DNA of 64,000 bases from Begonia masoniana (GCA_022432975.1 CM039512.1:39185936-39249935); one strand, 5' to 3'; shown: positions 47,662 through 60,430, counted from the stretch's first letter. Numbers and translations: made by a program. The notes: a model not told the origin generated them from the sequence alone.

Positions 47662-47674
47662 AAGGTGGATGGAA
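47662..47674 (+). other. E3 polypurine tract
   Basis: AAGGTGGATGGAA directly before the 3' LTR. Confidence 0.78.
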
Positions 47675-47707
47675 TGTAGCATACGGTTCTTTACGGGATT
47701 TTTGAAA

Positions 47708-47708
<1 letters not shown>

Positions 47709-47766
<58 letters not shown>
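47709..47766. repeat. (TA)n microsatellite
   Basis: About 29 TA units. The matching position in the 5' LTR (around 28069) has only about six, so the run grew after E3 inserted. Confidence 0.95.
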
Positions 47767-47768
<2 letters not shown>

Positions 47769-49186
47769 GGCATTTTTGTAAATATGACAGGTTGTGTCCG
47801 TTTCGCGAATAGAAAGCGTTATTAGAATCCTAATGATTAATATGGATTTTAGGAAAAATACGGGAATTTTTTGAGTTGTAACGCAAATTACGAGGATTTT
47901 ATATTTCTCGTAATATAAAGGATATTTTGGTAAAAATAGTAAAGGAAGTCCGATTTGTGAATTGACAGTTTTAATGAATCCCTGGTAATAAGTTGGAGTT
48001 ATTGGCGAAATAAGAAAATTTGTAGAAAACGAATCGTTAGCGAATTAACGAAACAAATGACGAATCAAATAGAAAATCAAAGGAAAGGCAAAACGGTCAT
48101 TTGACCAGTCAATATTATAAATAAAACCTCTTTCTTCTCTAGCACTTCACGATTTCTCCCTCTCCTCCTTCGGCGATTTCTCTCCTCTCAACGGCGACTC
48201 CCTCCGTCCGACGACGATTCCTCCTCTGGTGACTCGATTGTCTTCGCGATTTCTTCCTCAAACGACATTCCAGGTAAGGTTCTACGGTTTTGGAAAGTTT
48301 ATTCGTAATTTTCAGGTCGTTTAACGATTAGGGTTTCGTTTAGAGTTTTCACGAAATAGTCGGGTTATGCTAGAAATGGCTAGGGTTTCCCTATTTATGA
48401 CCTTGGTGAACGTATTAATGGACATTGGAAGTAGTTGGACAAATTAATGATCATTAATGTGAATTTTGGGTGGTTGGAAAACTTCGAAATCTCCATTTAT
48501 GGAGTTTTGGTTATTGGTGAGCATAAGTTGCTCGATGAAATGCTCGAGAGAGTTAAATTAGAGTTTTAGGAGATTTTCCTGGTTAAGGTTTTGTTAGTTT
48601 GGATGTTTAATGGTTTAAACACGTTTTAACGTCGATTGTTGTGAATTTGCCTTAGGTGAATAACGCTCGTGGACGGAGCTAGAATTTGCAACGGACGCGA
48701 GGTAAGTTCTCGTGACTTACAATGGCCGATTGGCCTACACCGTACGTCGAAGTTGTATTGAGGAAATCTTGGAGCTTGTTGTTTAATTGCTTTGGTTGGG
48801 GTAGTTAGGATTAGTTGTTTACATAGGTTATACTTTTATCGTCTTGATGGCATATATGTTGTATGTTTACTTTACGCATTTTAATTGTTCATGCATCACG
48901 TCTTTTAAAATAACATGAAAACAGATTTCTGAACGTGTTAAATAAAACATGGAATGAACTAATGAAAACTAATATACGTAATCTGGTCACGACGGTGTGG
49001 GGTTCAGACATGACTGTTTACGGATGGAAGCATATTTTCCCCCAGAGATGGAAAGGGCTGTCCAACCGCCAGACGTGCCCTCTCCATCTGGTGTGAGTTG
49101 GCTCCGGTGACGTTATGTTATGCCACTAAGTGATTAAAATGTCTAAAGGGTTTACGAAACTTGCTGAGCCTTTAGCTCATAGTTGT

Positions 49187-49246
49187 CTGTATGGTGTAGG
49201 TGATCTTGATACAGGTGAGGACGAGATCCCTCCACCGGAGGAATGA
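49187..49246 (+). other. Conserved small LTR frame, E3 3' LTR copy (20 codons)
   Basis: Reads LYGVGDLDTGEDEIPPPEE and stops with TGA. Confidence 0.45.
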
Positions 49247-50146
49247 TCAGTTGATGAATGAGGGCTCGTGGGAGTGAGCTGGTGCAGTTAGTGCGATTTT
49301 GACCCGTGGGAATGTTTGTAAGTATTTTGGGGACACGATAGGTTGATAAAAGGATTGGTTAACTGTAAGTTAAACCATTTTAGGATGCTTGGTTCTGAAT
49401 AGTGAATAGGTTATGTTTTGATGTTACGGAAACTTATTTTATAAACTGCTTTTGGAAAGTCTTTTATTGGATGTATGGAACTGCATGGAGTTTCTTTTTA
49501 AACAGGGCGAAATGTTTAGTTTTTAAATGGATCCACGCAGTTCGTTTTTACGAAAGTTTACTATGTTTTTAAACGCGTTCAAAGATACGTTTTTGGTCGT
49601 TTAATTGGTGGTTTATGTTGAAGTGTTAGTGTGTACGTGTGGCAAGAAAATGGTGCAGGGATGGAGGAGGAAAGAAAGGAAGGAAAAGAGAGATAAGAGA
49701 CGAGCTCCCAGGAAAAAAATGGATTCCAGGGAGACTGCCGATTGATCGCCTAAGGAGGTGATCGATCGGCAGTGGTGATCGCCACTCTCTGGAAATTCCA
49801 GAGAGTGTGGTGATTGATCGCGAGGCGATCAATCACCTAATGTGGGGGCAATCGATCGCCCCCATTTATTTTGGTGTTGCCGATCGATAGGCAGAAATGG
49901 CCGATCGATCGGCCATGATATTTTTTTGGCAGTTGCCCTTTTTGCCCTCCAAGCGTTGGCCGATAGTTTTAATTGTTTTAATTGTTTTATTTAAATGTTT
50001 TCTTTAGCTATCTTTACTTTAAATACATTATATTAAAGGTTTTCAAATGGTTTTATGCTTAAACGCTAAACTTAAAGTTTATAAGGATAAAATAATAACA
50101 ATAATAATAATACGTGAAAATAAGGGTACAGTGTTAGGGTCTTTAC

Positions 50147-53100
50147 ATTTAGGTTCTAACCACAAGTCATAAAAAAGTGAACCTTGTTTGCTTGATACGT
50201 TCAGTTCTTTTGAAACAAATCGATTGAAGTGAAGTTTCCTATACTTTTTCGAACCCATTACTAAGTCTTTATTACGCGTCCATGAGGGTTATTGGGTCCA
50301 CAATACAGGTCGTTCTCATCACTTCAAGTAAAATATTTGAAATTGAAATGAATAACTTATGTTCTAACCACAAGTCATGTAACAGTGAACAATATTTGCT
50401 TGATACAGTCAGTTCTTTTGGAACAAATCGATTGAACTGAAGTTTCTTATACTTCTTCAAATGCATTACTAAGTATTAAATACGCGTCCATGAGGGTTAT
50501 TGGGTCCTCAATACATGTCGTTCTCATCACTTCAAGTTAAAACCTTAAAGGTGAAATGGATAACTTAGGTTCTAACCACAAGTCATGTAACAGTGAACCC
50601 ATTTGCATGAGACGTTCGGTTCTTTTGAAACAAATCGATTGAAGTGAAGTTTTTTGAAATTCTTCAAATGCATTACTAAGTCTTAATTACGCGTCCATGA
50701 AAGTTATTAGGTACTCAATAAAGGTCGTTCTCACCACATCAAGTTAAAACCTTGAAGGTGAAATGGATAACTTAGGTTCTAACCATGAGTAATGTAACAG
50801 TGAACCTTATTTGCTTGATGCGTTCAGTTCTTTTGGAACAAATCGATTGAAGTGAAGTTATTTATAGTTCTTCAAAAGCATTACTATGTCTTAATTACGC
50901 GTCCATGAAGGTTATTGGGTCCTTAATACACGTCGTTCTCATCACTTCAAGTTAAAACCTTAAAGGTGAAATGGATAACTTAGGTTCTAACCAAAACTCA
51001 TGTAACAGTGAACCTCATTTGCTTGATACGTTCAGTTCTTTTGGAATAAATCGATTGAAGTGAAGTTTCTTATACTTCTTCAAACGCATTACTACGTCTT
51101 AATTACGCATCCATGAGGGTTATTGGGTCATCATTACACGTCGTTCTCATCACCTTATGTTAAAATCTTGAGGGTGAAATGGATAACTTAGATTCTAGCT
51201 ACAAGTCATGTAAGAGTGAACCTCATTTGGTTGATACGTTCAATTCTTTTGGAACAAATCGATTGAAGTGAAGTTTCTTATACTTCTTTAAACACATTAC
51301 TAAGTCTGAAATACGCATCCATGAGGGTTATTTTGTCCTCAATACATGTCGTTCTCATCACTTCAAGTTAAAACGTTGAAGGCAAAATAGATAACATAGG
51401 TTCTAAGTACAATTCATGCAACAGTTAACCTTATTTGCTTGATACGTTTAGTTTTTTTTTTTTAACAAATCGATTGAAGTGAAGTTTCTTATACTTCTTC
51501 AAACGCATTACTAAGTCCTAATTACATGTCCATGAGGGTTCATACATCCTCAATACATGTCGTTCTCATCACTTCAAATTAAAACCTTGAAGGTGAAATA
51601 GATAACTTAGGTTCTAACCACAAGTCATGTAACAATGAAACCATTTGCTTAAGACGTTCAGTTCTTTTGGAATAAATCGATTGAAGTGAAGTTTCTTATA
51701 CTTCTTCAAACGCATTAATAAGTTTGAATTACGCGTCCATGAGGGTTATTGGGTCCTTAATACACGTTGTTTTCATCACTTCAAGTTAAAACCTTGAAGG
51801 TAAAATAGATATCTTATGTCCTAAATCATATAGCAGTGGACCTCATTTGCTTGACACGTTTAGTTCTTTTGGATCAAATCGATTAAAGTGAATTTTCTTA
51901 TACTTCTTCAAACGCATTACTAAGTCTTAATTACGTATCCATGAGGGTTCATGCATCCTCAATGCAGGTCGTTCTCATCACTTCAAGTTAAAACCTTGAA
52001 GGTGAAATTGATAACTTAGTTTCTAACCACAAGTCATGTAACAGTGAACCTCATTTGCTTGATACGTTTAGTTTTTTTTTTTTAACAAATCGATTGAAGT
52101 GAAGTTTCTTATACTTCTTCAAACGCATTACTAAGTCCTAATTACATGTCCATGAGGGTTCATACATCCTCAATACATGTCGTTCTCATCACTTCAAGTT
52201 AAAACCTTGAAGGTGAAATAGATAACTTAGGTTCTAACCACAAGTCATGTAACAGTGAACCTCATTTGCTTGATACGTTCAGTTCTTTTGGAATAAATCG
52301 ATTGAAGTGAAGTTTCTTATACTTCTTCAAACGCATTACTAAGTCTTAATTACGCGTCCATGAGGGTTATTGGGTCCTTAATACACGTTGTTTTCATCAC
52401 TTCAAGTTAAAACCTTGAAGGTGAAATAGATAACTTAGGTTCTAACCACAAGTCATGTAACAGTGAACCTCATTTGCTTGATACGTTCAGTTCTTTTGGA
52501 ACAAATCGATTGAAGTGAAGTTTCTTATACTTCTTTAAACACATTACTAAGTCTGAAATACGCATCCATGAGGGTTATTTTGTCCTCAATACATGTCGTT
52601 CTCATCACTTCAAGTTAAAACGTTGAAGGCAAAATAGATAACATAGGTTCTAAGTACAATTCATGCAACAGTTAACCTTATTTGCTGATACGTTTAGTTT
52701 TTTTTTTTTTAACAAATCGATTGAAGTGAAGTTTCTTATACTTCTTCAAACGCATTACTAAGTCCTAATTACATGTCCATGAGGGTTCATACATCCTCAA
52801 TACATGTCGTTCTCATCACTTCAAATTAAAACCTTGAAGGTGAAATAGATAACTTAGGTTCTAACCACAAGTCATGTAACAATGAAACCATTTGCTTAAG
52901 ACGTTCAGTTCTTTTGGAATAAATCGATTGAAGTGAAGTTTCTTATACTTCTTCAAATGCATTAATAAGTTTGAATTACGCGTCCATGAGGGTTATTGGG
53001 TCCTTAATACACGTTGTTTTCATCACTTCAAGTTAAAACCTTGAAGGTAAAATAGATATCTTATGTCCTAAATCATATAGCAGTGGACCTCATTTGCTTG

Positions 53101-54951
53101 ACACGTTTAGTTCTTTTGGATCAAATCGATTAAAGTGAATTTTCTTATACTTCTTCAAACGCATTACTAAGTCTTAATTACGTATCCATGAGGGTTCATG
53201 CATCCTCAATGCAGGTCGTTCTCATCACTTCAAGTTAAAACCTTGAAGGTGAAATTGATAACTTAGTTTCTAACCACAAGTCATGTAACAGTGAACCTCA
53301 TTTGCTAGGTATGTTCAGTTCTTTTGGAACGAATCGATTGAAGTGAAGTTTTTGATACTTCTTCAAATACATTACTAAGCCTTAATTACGCGTCCATGAG
53401 GGTTATTGGGTCCTCAATACATGTCGTTTTCATCACTTCAAGTTAAAACCTTGAAGGTAAATTAGATAACTTAGGTTCTAACCACAATTCATGTAATAGT
53501 GAACCTCATTTGCTTGATACGTTCAGTTCTTTTGGAACAAATCGATTGAAGTGAAGTTTCTTACACTTCTTCAAAAGCATTACTAAGTCTTAATAACGCA
53601 TCGAGGAAGGTTATTAGATCCTTAATATACGTCGTTCTCATCACTTCAAGTTAAAACTTTGAAGGTGAAATGGATAACTTAGGTTCGAACCATAAGTCAT
53701 GTAACAGTGAACCTCATTTGCTTAATACGTTCCGTTCTTTTGGAACAAATCAATTGAAGAGAAACTTCTTATACTTCTTCAAACGTATTACAGGGTCTTA
53801 ATTGCGCGTCTATAAGGGTTATTGGTTCCTCAATACACATCGTTCTTATCACTTCAATTTCAAACCTTGAAGGTGAAATGAATAACTTAGGTTCTAACCA
53901 CAAGTCATGTAATAACGAACCTCATTTGCTTAATACGTTCTGTTCTTTTGGAACAAATCCATTCAAATGAAGTTTCTTATACTTCTTCAAACTCATTACT
54001 AGGTCTTAATTATGCGTCTATAAGGGTTATTGTGTCCTCAATACACGTCGTTCTCATCACTTCAAGTTAAAACCTTGAAGGTGAAATGCATAACTTAGGT
54101 TCTAACCACAAGTCATGTAACAGTGAACCTCATTTGGTTGATAGGTTCAATTGTTTTGGAACAAATCGATTGAAGTGAAGCTTGTTATACTTCTTCAAAC
54201 GCATTACTAAGTCTGAATTACGCGTCCATGAGGGTTATTGGGTCCTCAATACATGTCGTTGTCATCACTTTCAGTTAAAACCTTGAAGGTGAAATGGTTA
54301 ACTAAAGTTCAAACCACAAGTCATGTAAAGGTGAACATCATTTGCTTGATACGTTCAGTTCTTTTGGAACAAATTAATTGAAGTGAAGTTTCTTATACTT
54401 TTTCAAATGCTATAGTAGGTCTTAATTACGCGTCCATGAGGGTTATTGGGTCATCAATACATGCTATTCTCATCACTTCAAGTTAACACCTTAAACGTGA
54501 AATGGATAACTTAGGTTCTAACTATAAGTTATGTAACAGTGAATCTGATTTGGTTGATACGTTCAGTTCTTTTAGAACATATAGATTGAAGTGAAGTTTC
54601 TTATACTTCTTCAAACGCATTACAAACTCTGAATTACACATCCAAGAGGGTTATTGGGTCCTCAATACCCGTCGTTCTCATCATTTCAAGCTAAAACCTT
54701 GAAGGTAAAATAGATATCTTATGTTCTAAGGACAATTCATGTAACAGTGAACCTAGTGAACCTCATTTGCTTGATACGTTCAGTTCTTTTCGAACAAATC
54801 GATTGAAGTGAACTTTCTTATACTTCTTCAAACGCATTACTAAGTCGGAATTATGCGTCCATGAGGGTTATTGGGTTCTCAATACACGTCGTTCTAATCA
54901 CTTCAAGTTAAAACCTTGAAGGTGAAATGGATAACTCAAGTTCTAACCACA
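50147..54951 (-). repeat. 208-bp satellite array E, reverse
   Basis: About 23 monomers in the same orientation as array D. A block of about 800 bp at about 51242-52047 recurs at about 52489-53294 with a 1247-bp offset (six monomers), including a distinctive TTTAGTTTTTTTTTTTTAA variant, which also appears at about 52066 three monomers away. It ends in TCTAACCACA fused to the E6 LTR. Confidence 0.95.
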
Positions 54952-55345
54952 TTAAACTTGTCCAAACTTGTTAGCATGAGTAGATGCTTACCTTTTGCTG
55001 AAGGAAACAGAAGAATGTAGGAGAAACAAGGTTTGGTACTTTGTTTCAGTCGCCTGGAAGAGAGAAAGCAAAGAGGGAAGGGAAGAAGCAGAGAAGTGAA
55101 ATGCAGATTTCACGTAGGAGGAAGGACTTAACTTTTTCAACAAGCTTCCAAGTGTCAGCTATCCATTGGCTATCTCCCACCGACCTTAATTTCTCTCCAA
55201 TTTGCCATTCCATGCATTTCAAACTTAGTGTTTTGTTTAGTTATACATTTGTTTGGTTCCCAACACAACACATATTGTATTAATATTAAATTAATCCCGC
55301 AAAGTGATTCAGGAAATAATTACAGCCAAAAGGCCGGGTGCTACA
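54952..55345 (-). repeat. E6 3' LTR, truncated (394 bp)
   Basis: Matches 61798-62191 of the 5' LTR with scattered differences. The break lies in ACCACATTAAAC; both satellite (CTAACCACAAG) and LTR (AACCCACATTAAAC) contain CCACA, so microhomology joining is likely. Confidence 0.9.
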
Positions 55346-55358
55346 TTCTACCCACCTT
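55346..55358 (-). other. E6 polypurine tract
   Basis: AAGGTGGGTAGAA on the minus strand, abutting the truncated LTR. Confidence 0.75.
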
Positions 55359-55385
55359 AACAGAAATTTTGTCCCCAAAATTTGC

Positions 55386-56870
55386 CTAAGCGAATAACTC
55401 CGGATATTGGGCCCTAACATCCTCTTGTCTTTCCCACGTGGCTTCCTCTACATTATGATTGCGCCACAAAACTTTCACCAATGGGACTACCTTGTTACGC
55501 AGCACCTTGAGTGACATATCCAATATCTGTATAGGCTTTTCTTCATTTGTCAGCGTCGGCATGATATCAAAGTCCACATGCTCCAAGATCTGGGTTGGAT
55601 CTCGTACACACTTCCTCAACATCGAAACATGGAAAACATTGTGAACTCCATCCATAAACACTGGCAGCTGCAGTCTGTAAGCCATACTTCCCACACGCTT
55701 CAAGATGGAAAAAGGTCCAATGAACCTCAGACTGAGCATCCCTTTCTTGCCAAATCTCATCACGCCTTTGAAAGGTGACACTTTCAGGAATACTTCATCG
55801 CCCTCAGCGAACTCTAAGTCTCTCCTCCTATGGTCCGCATAACTTTTCTGTCGACTCTGAGCAATCTTTATTCGTTGCTTGATAGCAGCTATCACCTCGG
55901 ACATCTGCTGTAATATCTTAGGGCCGATAAGCTTGGTTTCTCCGACCTCATCCCAACACAATGGGGATCTACACTTTCTGCCGTAAAGAGCCTCATAAGG
56001 AGCCATGCCAATTGTAGCCTGATAGCTATTGTTGTAGGCAAACTCCACGAGTGACAAATATCTACTCCAAGGAGCATGAAATTCCAGCGCGCACGACCTT
56101 AGCATATCCTCGAGTATTTGGATTGTTCTTTATGGCTGTCTGTCAGTTTGTGGATGAAAGGCTGTGCTGAAGTGTAACTTTGTACCCAAGGAGTTTTGCA
56201 AACCTTTCCAAAACCTAGAAGTGAATATGGGATCACGATCTGAGATGATCGACACAGGAATGCCATGTAGCTTAACTATCTCACTGATGTACAGCTCTGC
56301 GTACTAATCCATGGAGTACGTCGTCTTCACAGGTAGAAAATGGGCTGACTTCGTCAACCTGTCCACTATGACCCAAATGCTATTATGGCCCTTAGCTGTA
56401 CTTGGAAGGCCAACAACAAAGTCCATTGTGATGTTCTCCCACTTCCATTCGGGAATCGGAAGAGGTTGTAGCGTTCCACTAGGTCGTTGATGTTCAGCTT
56501 TGACCTGTTGATATATCATACAAGACTCCACATACTTGGCCGCTTCATTCTTCATATTCGGCCACCAGAAGTGAAGTTTCAAGTCCTGATAAATCTTTGT
56601 GCTTCCAGGATGGACAGAGAAAGAAGACGAGTGAGCCTCCGACAAGATGTTCTTTTGTAACTCTTCATCCTTCGGAACATACCATCTATCCCTGAACTTC
56701 AGAATACCATCTCCTGAATAACTGAAATCGGAAGAAGCCATTGGTATCTTGCTCACCATATCAGCCATCTCCTTTGAATTGGTCTCCTGGGCCTCCTTAA
56801 TTCGGTCCAGAACGGTGGGCCGTAGCATCAAGTTTGCTAGTATGGCCGACAGCCCAAAAACTATCTCCAT
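55386..56870 (-). pseudogene. E6 integrase and chromodomain remnant
   Basis: Zinc domain and first catalytic Asp (ITMDFVVGLPS) lie in 56304-56870; there the CxxC reads CMIYQQVK, so its second Cys is Tyr. Core residues run through 56105-56304 with stops: the QTERT-type motif reads RQP*RTIQ near 56130, so the catalytic Glu is a stop codon. The last piece (55386-56105) holds YNNSYQATIGMAPYEALYGR, the GPF motif and a chromodomain (VKVLWRNHNVEEATWER). Ends with TAG at 55386-55388. Confidence 0.9.
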
Positions 56871-56879
56871 ATCGAACTT

Positions 56880-58369
56880 CTATATCTCAGTCCTCAAAGG
56901 CATCGACACGGCCGATATAGCTGGTTGCATAGTATCTGACATCCTGCTCAATGCATCGGCTACTACGTTATCTTTACCTGGGTAGTATTTAATCTCAAGA
57001 TCATAATCTTTTACAAATTCTAACCACCTCCTTTGTCTCATGTTTAACTCCTTTTGAGTGAATATGTATTTTAAACTCTTGTGATCAGAAAACACCTCGT
57101 ATGATTGTCCGTATAAGTGGTGTCTCCATACTTTCAGCGCAAACACAACTGCCGCTAACTCAAGATCGTGAGTAGGGTAGTTTTGCTCGTAGTTCTTCAG
57201 TTGTGTCGATGCGTATGCTACAACTTTCCCTTCTTGCATTAATACACATCCCAAGCCTATCTTGGATGCATCACAGTATACGCTGAACTTGCCATCTTCA
57301 ACTGGTAATACTAACAGAGGAGCAGTGGTTAATTTATGTTTAAGTGTCTGAAAACTAACCTCACATGCTTCGGACCACTTGAACTTGATTTCCTTCCTCG
57401 TTAAGCTGGTCATAGGCTTCGCTATCACAGAAAATCTCTTGATGAATTTCCTGTAATAACCAGCTAGTCCGATAAAGCTCCGTACCTCACTTGCACTCCT
57501 TCAGCAGACACCACGTGGCCTAGGAAATTAATCCTACTCAGCCAGAATTCACATTTTGATAGTTTTGCAAATAATTGATGCTGCCTCAGAGTTGATAGCA
57601 CAATTGCCAAGTGCTCCTCGTGCTCGGCCTTACTTTTGGAGTAAACCAGAATGTCGTCGATGAAAACGATTACAAATTTATCTAAGAAATCTTGGAATAT
57701 CCTGTTCATCAGGTCCATGAATGCTGCCGGAGCATTAGTTAACCCGAACGACATCACCAAGAACTCGTAATGCCTGTACCGGGTCCTGAAGGTGGTCTTT
57801 GGAATATCATCAGCTCTGACCTTCAACTGGTAATAGCCGGAGCGTAAGTCAATCTTAGAAAATACCCGAGCCCCTTATAGCTGGTCAAATAAATCATCGA
57901 TTCTCGGCAACGGGTACTTATTCTTGATCGTCAACTTGTTCAGCTCACGGTAGTCAGTACACATTCGTAGGGACCCATCCTTTTTCTTGACAAACAAGAC
58001 GGGAGCACCTCACGGAGAGAAACTAGGGCGCACAAAGCCCTTGTCCACCAATTCCTTTAGCTGAGCCTTCAACTCCCTCAGCTCAATTGGCGCCATACGG
58101 TACGGATTCTTTGATACCGGTTCAGCACCAGGATATATATCAATCTCAAATTCGATTTCACGATCAGGTGGCAATCCCGGTAAGTCATCTAAGAAAACCT
58201 CTGAGAAGTCTCAAACTACCAAAATATTTTGAAGTTCCACCTCATTTTGCCTTTGGACATCCACTACGTGGGCCAGGAATCCGATGCATCCTGACTTCAT
58301 CAGCTATTGAGCTTTTAAGGAAGATATAACAGGCATACGATGTTTCTTCGGTATTGCCTGGTAAGAGAA
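56880..58369 (-). pseudogene. E6 RT-RNase H remnant
   Basis: From the end of the protease frame at 58370, RT is read across stops (near 58007 and 57876). The 57464-57826 piece carries an intact [14 protein letters not shown] disruption at about 57430-57495 removes part of the RT thumb, and RNase H (56880-57428) keeps [17 protein letters not shown] and [15 protein letters not shown]-type stop separates it from integrase near 56878. Confidence 0.87.
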
Positions 58370-59724
58370 TTATACCTCATTCAGTCGTTTAAACGACACA
58401 AGCCCGGACATACAGTTGATGGTGGCGTGATGTCTAAACAGCCAGTCCATCCCCAGAATGACATCACACTCTTTCATACCGATGACGATAAGATCGACAT
58501 ACAATTTCTGGTCTCCTACTGACACTATATCACCCCGTACAACCTGCTCGGAGTGCATAAACTCTCCAGACGGTAGCATAATGCTGTAGGGTTGATTTGA
58601 CAGCGTACAACAAAAGTTCTGTCTAACTACGAAGTCCATGGCCACAAACGAATGTGTGGCCCCCGTGTCCCACAAGGTATAAGCAGGTGCATCACATAAT
58701 GAAATTGTACCTGTAATCGCTGTGTGCTGATCAGCGTCATCAACATCCTCCATCATTGCAAACACCCTAGGTACGGCAAGGTTTGGTCTCGTGTCCGGCA
58801 TCGGGAAATCCCGAACATGATGGCCTCCTTTGCCACATCGAAAACATTGGTCGATAATAAATCTGCATTCTCCTCTGTGAAGTTTCTGGCACAGCAGGCA
58901 TACTGAAAGTTGAGGAGCCCCCATTGGTCTCTTTCCTTTATCTTGATAATTGGTGGTCTCATTAGGCCTCTTAATGCCCCTGTTCTGCTGCTGTTGGGGT
59001 TGCAAATTCTTACTTCTCTGTTGTTGTTGTTGAGGAACATTCCGGATAATCCTTCTTGATTGATCTCTCTGTCTCTGGGACTTTGCTTCTAAGGCCTCCA
59101 ACTGATAGGCTTTGGCCACCACTTTTGTGTACGGTGCCTCATCAAATCCCCCATATGAAATCCCTCGTAAGAGGTCCAGCTTCAAACCCTTAATAAATTT
59201 GTGCACCTTGTTTTCGTCAATGGCTACCAAATGAGGTGCATAGCGAGATAATGATTCGAACTTCTGAACATATTCTGCCACTGACCCATATTGTCGCAGC
59301 CGAGAGAACTCAAGCAACTTTTCCTTCCTCACTCCTCGGTCAAAGTACTTCTCGTAGAAGATTTTCGTGAATCCTTCCCAGCTTAATGCCACTGTAGTCG
59401 ACTGCACTGTGTCCCACCAAATTTATTAACTTTCTTGTTGTCTTCCACTTCTGCATAACTGAACATCTTCTCCATTGTTCGAATCCAGGTTTAAGCACGG
59501 GTCGGGTCTATAGACAGTCCATCGAATGAAGGCGGCTAGAGTCGCCGGAATCTATCTCCACTGTTGTCACGTGAAGCATTTCCATGGTTTATATTGTTAT
59601 TGCTCCCGCTGTCTTCTCTGGCCATCATACGTTCCACCATGCGGGACTGTACTCCCACCAGTTCGGTTAGTCGGTCAATGGCACGAGACCTTTCGCTTGA
59701 CTCTTCCTGATGCCCTCTCACCAT
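58370..59724 (-). pseudogene. E6 gag and protease remnant
   Basis: ATG at 59724 (MVRGHQEESSERSRAIDRL) opens a short frame ending in TAG at 59536. The next capsid segment is shortened near 59420 (a small deletion), then a 345-codon frame (58370-59407) gives the capsid core, a Gln-rich linker, the zinc knuckle and protease. The knuckle reads CFRCGKGGHHVRDF: the last Cys is Phe, so a zinc ligand is missing. Protease WDTGATHSF has its Asp at about 58669, followed by VILGMDWL. The opening MVRG supports the start. Confidence 0.88.
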
Positions 59725-59866
59725 TTCTAAGGAAACCTATTAACAGAATAACCTAATTTAATAAATAGAACCTTTTACAGAAATTTTAAACACTCACAGT
59801 TGGTGGAGCGATCTCACGTGGCGGTTGTGCAGTCAGACATTTCACAGAATCGGTTTTAAAACCTTG

Positions 59867-59879
59867 TCTCTCTGATACC
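59867..59879 (-). other. E6 primer binding site (initiator tRNA-Met)
   Basis: TGGTATCAGAGAG on the minus strand, five bases from the 5' LTR; 11-12 bases match the initiator-Met primer site. Confidence 0.85.
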
Positions 59880-60149
59880 ATAATTGTGACGACCCCCGAC
59901 CCCGTCGGGGATGAGGAGCCATCACTCCAGGACATTTCAAAATGGGGACTATTTTTTTTTATAAGCAGACAGAAAACAGACTTAGCTTTTAAGAGTAAAA
60001 CCTTAAAGCTTAACTGAGAAGGAAAACATTTTCGGGATTTGGAATCAAAACAGAGAAAAAGAAACAGTTAAAAACTACTCTACAGAATGAATGGCAGAAG
60101 GAGAGCAGGAAGAGCAGGAAGACTCGAAGCAATGAGAAATGAAACAGTG

Positions 60150-60430
60150 CAATCGGTGGACATGAACAGTGAAATCGGTGGATGTAAACTACAACAAGGT
60201 GAACAAAGAAATCGATGGATGTGAACAGTGCAATCGGTGGATATAATAAGACAAAAGTGAACAGTGATCGGTGGATGTAAACTACAACAAGGTGAACAAA
60301 GAAATCAGTGGATGTGAACAGTGCAATCGGTGGATATAATAAGACAAAAAGTGAACAGTGATAGGTGGATGTAAACTACAACAAGGTGAACAAAGAAATC
60401 GGCGGATGTGAACACTGCAATCGGTTGAAA
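60150..60430. repeat. 93-bp tandem repeat in E6 LTR
   Basis: GATGTAAACTACAACAAGG recurs at 60181, 60274 and 60368 (93-94 bp apart), interleaved with GTGAACAGTGCAATCGGTGG. About three copies, 265-545 bp from the LTR 3' end. Confidence 0.88.

Larger units (their letters stand above)
28033..50146 (+). mobile_element. E3: Ty3/gypsy chromovirus carrying nested E4 and E5
   Basis: Both LTRs, primer site, gag-pol and polypurine tract in plus orientation. Without the two nested insertions and their duplications the element is about 9.6 kb, the same as E2 and E4. The flanks are ACTTA (28028-28032) and ATTTA (50147-50151), a duplication with one change, and the reverse satellite continues across it (ACTTA then GGTTCTAACC). 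gag is split into three parts at 31069 and 40987. E3 is therefore older than E4 and E5. Confidence 0.94.
47675..50146 (+). repeat. E3 3' LTR
   Basis: About 2472 bp, TGTAGCATACGG to GGGTCTTTACA. The end has decayed from GTCGCTACA-type and merges by one base with the target duplication. Same internal landmarks as the 5' LTR, cassette at about 49735-49915. It carries a TA expansion not present in the 5' LTR and lacks about 30 bp near 49150. Confidence 0.93.

Noticed and set aside
55041..55283. 80-codon basic frame, repeated at 61887-62129
   Set aside because: Same reasoning: antisense purine-rich stretch in both E6 LTR copies, not found in other families.
58753..59040. 95-codon minus-strand frame overlapping E6 gag
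   Set aside because: It is an out-of-frame shadow of the gag frame with the zinc knuckle.
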